From assembly GCA_947471745.1 (NCBI GenBank), contig CANJKZ010000502.1, positions 379,501-443,500 on the forward strand: DNA of 64,000 nt. The letters run 5' to 3'. A model generated the notes under the pieces. It saw only the letters and a program-made list of their open reading frames with translations. It did no database searches and was not told the origin of the DNA. Made by a program: the position numbers and the translations under genes. The DNA is from Closterium sp. Naga37s-1. Taxonomy: Eukaryota; Streptophyta; Zygnematophyceae; Desmidiales; Closteriaceae. Of this stretch, positions 10,146 to 21,061 are shown piece after piece (within the stretch, counting starts at the first letter, position 1; the number at the start of each line of letters is the position of its first letter).

Positions 10146-13100
10146 GCGGAAGAATGGGGCGGGGTGATGGAAAGCGGGAGAATGGGGCGGGGTGATGGAA
10201 AGCGGGAGAATCGGGCGGGGTGATGGAAAGCGGGAGAATGGGGCGGGGTGATGGAAAGCGGGAGAACGGGGCGAGGTGATGGAAAGCGGGAGAATGGGGC
10301 GGGGTGATGGAAAGCGGGAGAATGGGGCGGGGTGTTGGAAAGCGGGAGAATGGGGTGGGGTGATGGAAAGCGGGAGAATGGGGCGGGGTGATGGAAAGCG
10401 GGAGAATGGGGCGGGGTGATGGAAAGCGGGAGAATGGGCGGGGTGATGGAAAGCGGGAGAATGGGGCGGGGTGATGGAACGAGGGAGAATGGGGCGGGGT
10501 GATGGAAAGCGGGAGAATGGGGCGGGGTGATGGAAAGCGGGAGAATGGGGCGGGGTGATGGAAGGAGGGAGAATGGGGCGGGGTGATGGAAAGCGAGAGA
10601 ATGGGGCGGGGTGATGGAAAGCGGGAGAATGGGGCGGGTTGATGGAAAGCGGGAGAATGAGGCGGGGTGATGGAAAGCGGGAGAATGGGCCGGGGTGATG
10701 GAAAGCGGGAGAATGGGGCGGGGTGAGGGAAAGCGGGAGAATAGGGCGGGGTGATGGAAAGCGGGAGAATGGGGCGGGGTGATGGAAAGTGGGAGAATGG
10801 GGCGGGGTGATGGAAGGAGGGAGAATGGGGCGGGGTGATGGAAGGAGGGAGAATGAGGCGGGGGTGATGGAAAGAGGGAGAATGGGGTGGGATGATGGAA
10901 AGCGGGAGAATGGGGCGGGGTGATGGAAAGCGGGAGAATGGGGCGGGGTGATGGAAAGCGGGAGAATGGGGCGGGTGATGGAAAGCGGGAGAATGGGGCG
11001 GGGTGATGGAAAGCGGGAGAATGGGGCGGGGTGATGGAAAGCGGAAGAATGGGGCGGGGTGATGGAAAGCGGGAGAATGGGGCGGGGTGATGGAAAGCGG
11101 GAGAATCGGGCGGGGTGATGGAAAGCGGGAGAATGGGGCGGGGTGATGGAAAGCGGGAGAATGGGGCGAGGTGATGGAAAGCGGGAGAATGGGGCGGGGT
11201 GATGGAAAGCGGGAGAATGGGGCGGGGTGATGGAAAGCGGGAGAATGGGGTGGGGTGATGGAAAGCGGGAGAATGGGGCGGGGTGATGGAAAGCGGGAGA
11301 ATGGGGCGGGGTGATGGAAAGCGGGAGAATGGGCGGGGTGATGGAAGGAGGGAGAATGGGGCGGGGTGATGGAAAGCTGGAGAATGGGGCGGGGTGATGG
11401 ACAGCGGGAGAATGGGGCGGGTGATGGAAAGCGGGAGAATGGGGCAGGGTGATGGAAAGAGGGAGAATGGGGCGGGGTGATGAAAAGCGGGAGAATGGGG
11501 CGGGGTGATGGAAGGAGGGAGAATGGGGCGGGGTGATGGAAGGAGGGAGAATGGGGCGGGGTGATGGAAAGCGGGAGAATGGGGCGGGGTGATGGAAAGC
11601 GGGAGAATGGGGCGGGGTAATGGAAAGCGGGAGAATGGGGCGGGGTGATGGAAAGCGGGAGAATGGGGCGGGGCGATGGAAAGCGGGAGAATGGGGCGGG
11701 GTGATGGAAAGCGGGAGAATGGGGCGGGGTGATGGAAAGCGGGAGAATGGGGCGGGGTGATGGAAAGCGGGAGAATGGGGCGGGGTGATGGAAAGCAGGA
11801 GAATGGGACGGGGTGATGGAAAGCGGGTGAATGGGGCGGGGTGATGGAAAGCGGGAGAATGGGGCGGGGTGATGGAAAGCGGGAGAATGGGGCCGGGTGA
11901 TGGAAAGCGGGAGAATGGGGCGGGGTGATGGAAGGAGGGAGAATGGGGCGGGGTGATGGAAGGAGGGAGAATGGGGCGAGGTGATGGAAAGCGGAAGAAT
12001 GGGGCGGGGTGATGGAAAGCGGGAGAATGGGGCGGGGTGATGGAAAGCGGGAGAATGGGACGGGGTGATGGAAAGCGGGAGAATGAGGCGGGGTGATGGA
12101 AAGCGGGAGAATGGGGTGGGGTGATGGAGAGCGGGAGAATGGGGCGGGGTGATGGAAAGCGGGAGAATGGGGCAGGGTGATGGAAAGCGGGAGAATGGGG
12201 CGGGGTGATGGAAGGAGGGAGAATGGGGCGGGGTGATGGAAAGCGGGAGAACGGGGCGGGGTGATGGAAAGCGGGAGAATGGGGCGGGGTGATGGAAAGC
12301 GGGAGAATGGGGCGGGGTGATGGAAAGCGGGAGAATGGGGCAGGGTGATGGAAAGCGGGAGAATGGGGCAGAGTGATGGAAAGAGGGAGAATGGGGCGGG
12401 GTGCTGGAAAGCTGGAGAATGGGGCGGGGTGATGGAAAGCAGGAGAATGGGGCGGAGTGATGGAAAGCGGGAGAATGGGGCGGGGTGATGGAAAGCGGGT
12501 GAATGGGGCGGGGTGATGGAAAGCGGGAGAATGGGGCGGGGTGATGGAAGGAGGGAGAATGGGGCGGGGTGATGGAAAGCGGGAGAATGGGGCGGGGTGA
12601 TGGAGAGCGGGAGAATGGGGCGGGGTGATGGAAAGCGGGAGAATGGGGCAGGGTGATGGAAAGCGGGAGAATGGGGCGGGGTGATGGAAGGAGGAGAATG
12701 GGGCGGGGTGATGGAAAGCGGGAGAACGGGGCGGGGTGATGGAAAGCGGGAGAATGGGGCGGGGTGATGGAAAGCGGGAGAATGGGGCGGGGTGATGGAG
12801 AGCGGGAGAATGGGGCGGGGTGATGGAAAGCGGGAGAATGGGGCAGGGTGATGGAAAGCGGGAGAATGGGGCGGGGTGATGGAAGGAGGGAGAATGGGGC
12901 GGGGTGATGGAAAGCGGGAGAACGGGGCGGGGTGATGGAAAGCGGGAGAATGGGGCAGGGTGATGGAAAGCGGGAGAATGGGGCGGGGTGATGGAAGGAG
13001 GGAGAATGGGGCGGGGTGATGGAAAGCGGGAGAACGGGGCGGGGTGATGGAAAGCGGGAGAATGGGGCGGGGTGATGGAAAGCGGGAGAATGGGGCGGGG

Positions 13101-14080
13101 TGATGGAAAGCGGGAGAATTGGGCAGGGTGATGGAAAGCGGGAGAATGGGGCAGAGTGATGGAAAGAGGGAGAATGGGGCGGGGTGCTGGAAAGCTGGAG
13201 AATGGGGCGGGGTGATGGAAAGCAGGAGAATGGGGCGGAGTGATGGAAAGCGGGAGAATGGGGCGGGGTGATGGAAAGCGGGTGAATTGGGCGGGGTGAT
13301 GGAAAGCGGGAGAATGGGGCGGGGTGATGGAAAGCGGGAGAATGGGGCGGGGTGATGGAAAGCGGGAGAATGGGGCGGGGTGATGGAAAGCGGAAGAATG
13401 GGGCGGGGTGATGGAAAGCGGGAGAATGGGGCGGGGTGATGGAAAGCGGGAGAATCGGGCGGGGTGATGGAAAGCGGGAGAATGGGGCGGGGTGATGGAA
13501 AGCGGGAGAATGGGGCGAGGTGATGGAAAGCGGGAGAATGGGGCGGGGTGATGGAAAGCGGGAGAATGGGGCGGGGTGATGGAAAGCGGGAGAATGGGGT
13601 GGGGTGATGGAAAGCGGGAGAATGGGGCGGGGTGATGGAAAGCGGGAGAATGGGGCGGGGTGATGGAAAGCGGGTGAATGGGGCGGGGTGATGGAAAGCG
13701 GGAGAATGGGGCGGGGTGATGGAAAGCGGGAGAATGGGGCGGGGTGATGGAAAGCGGGAGAATGGGGCGGGGTGATGGAAAGCGGAAGAATGGGGCGGGG
13801 TGATGGAAAGCGGGAGAATGGGGCGGGGTGATGGAAAGCGGGAGAATCGGGCGGGGTGATGGAAAGCGGGAGAATGGGGCGGGGTGATGGAAAGCGGGAG
13901 AATCGGGCGAGGTGATGGAAAGCGGGAGAATGGGGCGGGGTGATGGAAAGCAGGAGAATGGGGCGGGGTGATGGAAAGCGGGAGAATGGGGTGGGGTGAT
14001 GGAAAGCGGGAGAATGGGGCGGGGTGATGGAAAGCGGGAGAATGGGGCGGGGTGATGGAAAGCGGGAGAATGGGCGGGGT
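10146..14080 (+). repeat. Dispersed and tandem ~392-bp higher-order block in the left minisatellite arm
   Basis: A variant string (GCGGAAGAAT, then two units later GAGAATCGGG, then GGCGAGGTG, then GGGTGGGGTG) starts at 10146, 11041, 13390 and 13782. The first offset is 895 bp (32 units minus one base) and the last is exactly 392 bp (14 units). The markers GCGGAAG and TCGGG keep these offsets independently: 10146 and 10211, 11041 and 11106, 13390 and 13455, 13782 and 13847. Blocks of monomers have therefore been copied as units. Confidence 0.85.
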
Positions 14081-14190
14081 GATGGAAAGCGGGAGAATGG
14101 GGCGGGGTGATGGAAGGAGGGAGAATGGGGCGGGGTGATGGAAAGCGGGAGAATGGGGCGGGGTGATGGAAAGCGGGAGAATGGGGTGGG

Positions 14191-17100
14191 GTGCTGGAAA
14201 GCGGGAGAATGGGGCGGGGTAATGGAAAGAAGGAGAATGGGGCGTGGTGCTGGAAAGCGGGAGAATGGGGCGGGGTCATGGAAAGCGGGAAAATGGGGTG
14301 GGGTGATGGAAAGCGAGAGAATGGGGCGGGGTGCTGGAAAGCGGGAGAATGGAACGGGGTGATGGAAAGCGGGAGAATGGGGCGGGGTGCTGGAGAGCGG
14401 GAGAATGGGGCGGGGTGATGGAAAGCGGAAGAATGGGGTGGGGTGATGGAAAGCGGGAGAATGGGGCGGGGTGATGGAAATCGGGAGAATGGGGCGGGGT
14501 GATGGAAAGAGGTAGAATGGGGCGGGGTGATGGAAAGAGGGAGAATGGGGCGGGGTGATGGAAAGCAGGAGAATGGGGCGGGTTGATGGAAAGCGGGAGA
14601 ATGGGGCGGGGTGATGGAAAGCGGGAGAATCGGACGGGGTGATGGAAAGCAGGAGAATGGGGCGGGGAGCTGGAAAGCGGGAGAATGGGGCGGGGTGATG
14701 GAAAGCGGGAGAATGGGGGGGGGTGCTGGAATGCGGGAGAATGGGGCGGGGTGATGGAAGGAGGGAGAATGGGGCGGGGTGATGGAAAGCGGGAGAATGG
14801 GGCGGGGTGATGGAAAGCGGGAGAATGGGGCGGGGTGATGGAAAGCGGGAGAATGGGGCGGGGTGATGGAAAGCGGGAGAATGGGGCGGGGCGATGGAAA
14901 GCGGGAGAATGGGGCGGGGTGATGGAAAGCGGGAGAATGGGGTGGGGTGATGGAAAGCGGGAGAATGGGGCGGGGTGATGGAAAGCAGGAGAATGGGACG
15001 GGGTGATGGAAAGCGGGTGAATGGGGCGGGGTGATGGAAAGCGGGAGAATGGGGCGGGGTGATGGAAAGCGGGAGAATGGGGCCGGGTGATGGAAAGCCG
15101 GAGAATGAGACGGGGTGATGGAAGGAGGGAGAATGGGGCGGGGTGATGGAAGGAGGGAGAATGGGGCGAGGTGATGGAAAGCGGGAGAATGGGGCGGGGT
15201 GATGGAAAGCGGGAGAATGGGGCGGGGTGATGGAAAGCGGGAGAATGGGACGGGGTGATGGAAAGCGGGAGAATGAGGCGGGGTGATGGAAAGCGGGAGA
15301 ATGGGGTGGGGTGATGGAGAGCGGGAGAATGGGGCGGGGTGATGGAAAGCTGGAGAATGGGGCAGGGTGATGGAAAGCGGGAGAATGGGGCGGGGTGATG
15401 GAAGGAGGGAGAATGGGGCGGGGTGATGGAAAGCGGGAGAACGGGGCGAGGTGATGGAAAGCGGGAGAATGGGGCGGGGTGATGGAAAGCGGGAGAATGG
15501 GGCGGGGTAATGGAAAGCGGGAGAATGGGGCAGGGTGATGGAAAGCAGGAGAATGGGGCAGAGTGATGGAAAGAGGGACAATGGGGCGGGGTGCTGGAAA
15601 GCTGGAGAATGGGGCGGGGTGATGGAAAGCAGGAGAATGGGGCGGAGTGATGGAAAGCGGGAGAATGGGGCGGGGTGATGGAAATCGGGTGAATGGGGCG
15701 GGGTGATGGAAAGCGGGAGAATGGGGCGGGGTGATGGAAGGAGGGAGAATGGGGCGGGGTGATGGAAAGCGTGAGAATGGGGCGGGGTGATGGAGAGCGG
15801 GAGAATGGGGCGGGGTGATGGAAAGCGGGAGAATGGGGCAGGGTGATGGAAAGCGGGAGAATGGGGCGGGGTGATGGAAGGAGGGAGAATGGGGCGGGGT
15901 GATGGAAAGCGGGAGAACGGGGCGGGGTGATGGAAAGCGGGAGAATGGGGCGGGGTGATGGAAAGCGGGAGAATGGGGCGGGGTGATGGAGAGCGGGAGA
16001 ATGGGGCGGGGTGATGGAAAGCGGGAGAATGGGGCGGGGTGATGGAAAGCGGGAGAATGGGGCGGGGTGATGGAAAGCGGGAGAATGGGGCGGGGTGATG
16101 GAAAGCGGGAGAATGGGGCGGGGTGATGGAAAGCGGGAGAATGGGGCGGGGTGATGGAAAGCGGGAGAATGGGGCGGGGTGATGGAAAGCGGGAGAATGG
16201 GGTGGGGTGATGGAAAGCGGGAGAATGGGGCGGGGTGATGGAAAGCAGGAGAACGGGACGGGGTGATGGAAAGCGGGTGAATGGGGCGGGGTGATGGAAA
16301 GCGGGAGAATGGGGCGGGGTGATGGAAAGCGGGAGAATGGGGCCGGGTGATGGAAAGCGGGAGAATGGGGCGGGGTGATGGAAGGAGGGAGAATGGGGCG
16401 GGGTGATGGAAGAAGGGAGAATGGGGCGAGGTGATGGAAAGCGGGAGAATGGGGCGGGGTGATGGAAAGCGGGAGAATGGGGCGGGGTGATGGAAAGCGG
16501 GAGAATACGACGGGGTGATGGAAAGCGGGAGAATGAGGCGGGGTGATGGAAAGCGGGAGAATGGGGTGGGGTGATGGAGAGCGGGAGAATGGGGCGGGGT
16601 GATGGAAAGCGGGAGAATGGGGCGGGGTGATGGAAAGCGGGAGAATGGGGCGGGGTGATGGAAGGAGGGAGAATGGGGCGGGGTGATGGAAGGAGGGAGA
16701 ATGGGGCGGGGTGATGGATGGAGGGAGAATGGGGCGGGGTGATGGAAAGCGGGAGAATGGGCGGGGTGATGGAAAGCGGGAGAATGGGGCGGGGTGATGG
16801 AAAGCGGGAGAATGGGGCGGGGTGATGGAAAGCGGGAGAATGGGGCGAGGTGATGGAAAGCGGGAGAATGGGGCGGGGTGATGGAAAGCGGGAGAATGGG
16901 GCGGGGTGATGGAAAGCGGGAGAATGGGGCGGGGTGATGGAAAGCGGGAGAATGGGGCGGGGTGATGGAAGGAGGGAGAATGGGGCGGGGTGATGGAAAG
17001 CGAGAGAATGGGGCGGGGTGATGGAAAGCGGGAGAATGGGGCGGGGTGATGGAAAGCGGGAGAATGAGGCGGGGTGATGGAAAGCGGGAGAATGGGCCGG

Positions 17101-17990
17101 GGTGATGGAAAGCGGGAGAATGGGGCGGGGTGATGGAAAGCGGGATAATAGGGCGGGGTGATGGAATTCGGGAGAATGGGGCGGGGTGATGGAAAGTGGG
17201 AGAATGGGGCGGGGTGATGGAAGGAGGGAGAATGGGGCGGGGTGATGGAAGGAGGGAGAATGGGGCGGGGGTGATGGAAGGAGGGATAATCGGGTGGGGT
17301 GATGGAAAGCGGGAGAATGGGGCGGGGTGATGGAAAGAGGGAGAATGGGGCGGGGTGATGGAAAGCTGGAGAATGGGGCGGGGTGATGGACAGCGGGAGA
17401 ATGGGGCGGGTGATGGAAAGCGGGAGAATGGGGCGGGGTGATGGAAGGAGGGAGAATGGGGCGGGGTGATGGAAAGAGGGAGAATGGGGCGGGGTGATGG
17501 AAAGCGGGAGAATGGGGCGGGGTGCTGGAAAGCGGGAGAATGGGGCGGGGTAATGGAAAGAAGGAGAATGGGGCGTGGTGCTGGAAAGCGGGAGAATGGG
17601 GCGGGGTGATGGAAAGCGGGAAAATGGGGTGGGGTGATGGAAAGCGAGAGAATGGGGCGGGGTGCTGGAAAGCTGGAGAATGGAACGGGGTGATGGAAAG
17701 CGGGAGAATGGGGCGGGGTGCTGGAGAGCGGGAGAATGGGGCAGGGTGATGGAAAGCGGGAGAATGGGGCGGGGTGATGGAAAGCGGGAGAATGGGGCGG
17801 GGTGATGGAAATCGGGAGAATGGGGCGGGGTGATGGAAAGAGGGAGAATGGGGCGGGGTGATGGAAAGAGGGAGAATGGGGCGGGGTGATGGAAAGCAGG
17901 AGAATGGGGCGGGTTGATGGAAAGCGGGAGAATGGGGCGGGGTGATGGAAAGCGGGAGAATCTGACGGGGTGATGGAAAGCAGGAGAATG
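14191..17990 (+). repeat. 3,331-bp-offset duplication within the left minisatellite arm
   Basis: A 228-bp stretch at 14191-14418 with several rare variants (GGGGTGCTGG, AAAGAAGGAG, GGGGCGTGGTG, GGAACGGGG) recurs at 17522-17749. The two give the same 75-residue conceptual translation on the plus strand. The rare ACGGGGTGATGGAAAGCAGG marker follows the same offset: its preceding variant lies at 14631 and 17962, and a further copy is at 19584. The offset is 119 units minus one base. Confidence 0.85.
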
Positions 17991-20559
17991 GGGCGGGGAG
18001 CTGGAAAGCGGGAGAATGGGGCGGGGTGATGGAAAGCGGGAGAATGGGGGGGGGTGCTGGAATGCGGGAGAATGGGGCAAGGTGATGGAAGGAGGGATAA
18101 TCGGGTGGGGTGATGGAAAGCGGGAGAATGGGGCGGGGTCATGGAAAGAGGGAGAATGGGGCGGGGTGATGGAAAGAGGGAGAATGGAGCGGGGTGATGG
18201 AAAGCTGGAGAATGGGGCGGGGTGATGGACAGCGGGAGAATGGGGCGGGTGATGGAAAGCGGGAGAATGGGGCGGGGTGATGGAAAGTGGGAGAATGGGG
18301 CGGGGTGATGGAAAGCGGGAGAATGGGGCGGGGTGATGGAAAGCGGGTGAATGGGGCGGGGTGATGGAAAGCGGGAGAATGGGGCGGGGTGATGGAAGGA
18401 GGGAGAATGGGGCGGGGTGATGGAAAGCGAGAGAATGGGGCGGGGTGATGGAAAGCGGGAGAATGGGGCGGGGTGATGGAAAGCGGGAGAATGAGGCGGG
18501 GTGATGGAAAGCGGGAGAATGGGCCGGGGTGATGGAAAGCGGGAGAATGGGGCGGGGTGATGGAAAGCGGGAGAATAGGGCGGGGTGATGGAATTCGGGA
18601 GAATGGGGCGGGGTGATGGAAAGTGGGAGAATGGGGCGGGGTGATGGAAGGAGGGAGAATGGGGCGGGGTGATGGAAGGAGGGAGAATGGGGCGGGGGTG
18701 ATGGAAGGAGGGATAATCGGGTGGGGTGATGGAAAGCGGGAGAATGGGGCGGGGTGATGGAAAGAGGGAGAATGGGGCGGGGTGATGGAAAGCTGGAGAA
18801 TGGGGCGGGGTGATGGACAGCGGGAGAATGGGGCGGGTGATGGAAAGCGGGAGAATGGGGCGGGGTGATGGAAAGAGGGAGAATGGGGCGGGGTGATGGA
18901 AAGCGGGAGAATGGGGCGGGGTGATGGAAGGAGGGAGAATGGGGTGGGGTGATGGAAGGAGGGAGAATGGGGCGGGGTGATGGAAAGCGGGAGAATGGGG
19001 CGGGGTGATGGAAAGCGGGAGAATGGGGCGGGGTGATGGAAAGCGGGAGAATGGGGCGGGGTGATGGAAAGCGGGAGAATGGGGCGGGGCGATGGAAAAC
19101 GGGAGAATGGGGCGGGGTGATGGAAAGCGGGAGAATGGGGTGGGGTGATGGAAAGCGGGAGAATGGGGCGGGGTGATGGAAAGCAGGAGAATGGGACGGG
19201 GTGATGGAAAGCGGGTGAATGGGGTGGGGTGATGGAAAGCGGGAGAATGGGGCGGGGTGATGGAAAGCGGGAGAATGGGGCGGGGTGATGGAAAACGGGA
19301 GAATGGGGCGGGGTGATGGAAGGAGGGAGAATGGGGCGGGGTGATGGAAAGCGGGAGAGTGGGGCGGGGTGATGGAAAGCGGGAGAATGGGGCGGGCGAT
19401 GGAAAGCGGGAGAATGGGGTGTGGTGATGGAAAGCGGGAGAATGGGGCGGGGTGATGGAAAGCGGGAGAATGGGGCGGGGTGATGGAAAGCGGGAGAATG
19501 GGGCGGGGTGATGGAAAGCGGGAGAATGGGGCGGGGTAATGGAAAGCGGGAGAATGGGGCGGGGTGATGGAAAGCGGGAGAATCGGACGGGGTGATGGAA
19601 AGCAGGAGAATGGAGCGGGGAGCTGGAAAGCGGGAGAATGGGGCGGGGTGATCGAAAGCGGGAGAATGGGGGGGGGTGCTGGAAAGAGGGAGAATGGGGC
19701 GGGGTGATGGAAAGAGGGAGAATGGGGCGGGGTGATGGAAAGCTGGAGAATGGGGCGGGGTGATGGACAGCGGGAGAATGGGGCGGGTGATGGAAAGCGG
19801 GAGAATGGGGCGGGGTGATGGAAAGAGGGAGAATGGGGCGGGGTGATGGAAAGCGGGAGAATGAGGCAGGGTGATGGAAGGAGGGAGAATGGGGCGGGGT
19901 GATGGAAGGAGGGAGAATGGGGCGGGGTGATGGAAAGCGGGAGAATGGGGCGGGGTGATGGAAAGCGGGAGAATGGGGCGGGGTGATGGAAAGCGGGAGA
20001 ATGGGGCGGGGTGATGGAAAGCGGGAGAATGGGGCGGGGCGATGGAAAGCGGGAGAATGGGGCGGGGCGATGGAAATCGGGAGAATGGGGCGGGGTGATG
20101 GAAAGCGGGAGAATGGGGCGGGGTGATGGAAAGCGGGAGAATGGGGCGGGGTGATGGAAAGCGGGAGAATGGGACGGGGTGATGGAAGGAGGGAGAATGG
20201 GGCGGGGTGATGGAAAGCGGGTGAATGGGGCGGGGTGATGGAAAGCGGGAGAATGGGGCGGGGTGATGGAAAGCGGGAGAATGGGGCGGGGTGATGGAAA
20301 GCGGGAGAATGGGGTGGGCGATGGAAAGCGGGAGAATGGGGCGGGGTGATGGAAAGCGGGAGAATGGGGCGTGGTGATGGAAAGCGGGAGAATGGGGCGG
20401 GGTGATGGAAAGCGGGAGAATGGGGCGGGGTGATGGAAAGCGGGAGAATGGGGCGGGGTGATGGAAAGCGGGAGAATGGGGCGGGGTGATGGAAGGAGGG
20501 AGAATGGGGCGGGGTGATGGAAAGCGGAAGAATGGGGCGGGGTGATGGAAGGAGGGAGA

Positions 20560-20613
20560 ATGGGGCTGGGTGATGGAAAGCGGGAGAAACCCAGCCCCAT
20601 CACCCAGCCCCAT
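20560..20613. other. Inversion centre of the 28-bp minisatellite (large palindrome)
   Basis: ATGGGGCTGGGTGATGG at 20560-20576 is matched exactly by its reverse complement at 20597-20613. The 20-bp spacer (20577-20596) contains the turning point between 20588 and 20589. The rare monomer variant GGGGCTGGG, in place of GGGGCGGGG, sits on both sides of the turn. The next monomers outward also partly agree on both sides: the second unit has CTTCCGCTTTCC and the third has CTCCCTCCTTCC. The following units diverge. Beyond this point the array reads as the complementary strand. Confidence 0.93.
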
Positions 20614-21061
20614 TCTCCCGCTTTCCATCACCCCGCCCCATTCTTCCGCTTTCCATCACCCGCCCCATTCTCCCTCCTTCCATCACCCCGCCCCATTCTC
20701 CCGCTTTCCATCACCCCGCCCCAATATCGCTCCTTCCATCACCCCGCCCCATTCTCCCTCCTTCCATCACCCCGCCCCATTCTCCCGCTTTCCATCACCC
20801 CGCCCCATTCTCCCACTTTCCATCACCCCGCCCCATTCTCCCGCTTTCCACCACCCCGCCTCATTCTCCCGCTTTCCATCACCCCGCCCCATTCTCCCGC
20901 TTTCCATCACCCCGCCCCATTCTCCCGCTTTCCGTCACCCCGCCCCATTCTCCCGCTTTCTATCAACCCGCCCCATTCTCCCGCTTTCCATCACCCCGCC
21001 CCATTCTCCCGCTTTCCATCACCCCGCCCCATTCTCCCGCTTTCCATCACCCCGCCCCATT

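Larger units (their letters stand above)
9487..20588 (+). repeat. 28-bp GC-rich minisatellite, G-rich strand on +
   Basis: The array is about 396 tandem units. The consensus is GGGGCGGGGTGATGG followed by AAAGCGGGAGAAT. Two main monomer classes differ in the second part (AAAGCGGGAG or AAGGAGGGAG), with rarer AAAGAGGGAG. Some units are 27 bp, lacking one G (GGGGCGGGTGAT). On this strand each unit contains TGA, so reading frames are short. On the complementary C-rich strand no frame has a stop, which produces an open frame of thousands of codons across most of the array. That is not evidence for a gene. Each unit carries GGGGCGGGG, a GC-box-like motif, and three G-runs. Confidence 0.97.

Noticed and set aside
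9378..20603. Minus-strand open frame of 3,741 codons
   Set aside because: It is the stop-free C-rich strand of the 28-bp minisatellite. All three phases are open, and the frame survives one-base deletions, so its length carries no coding signal.
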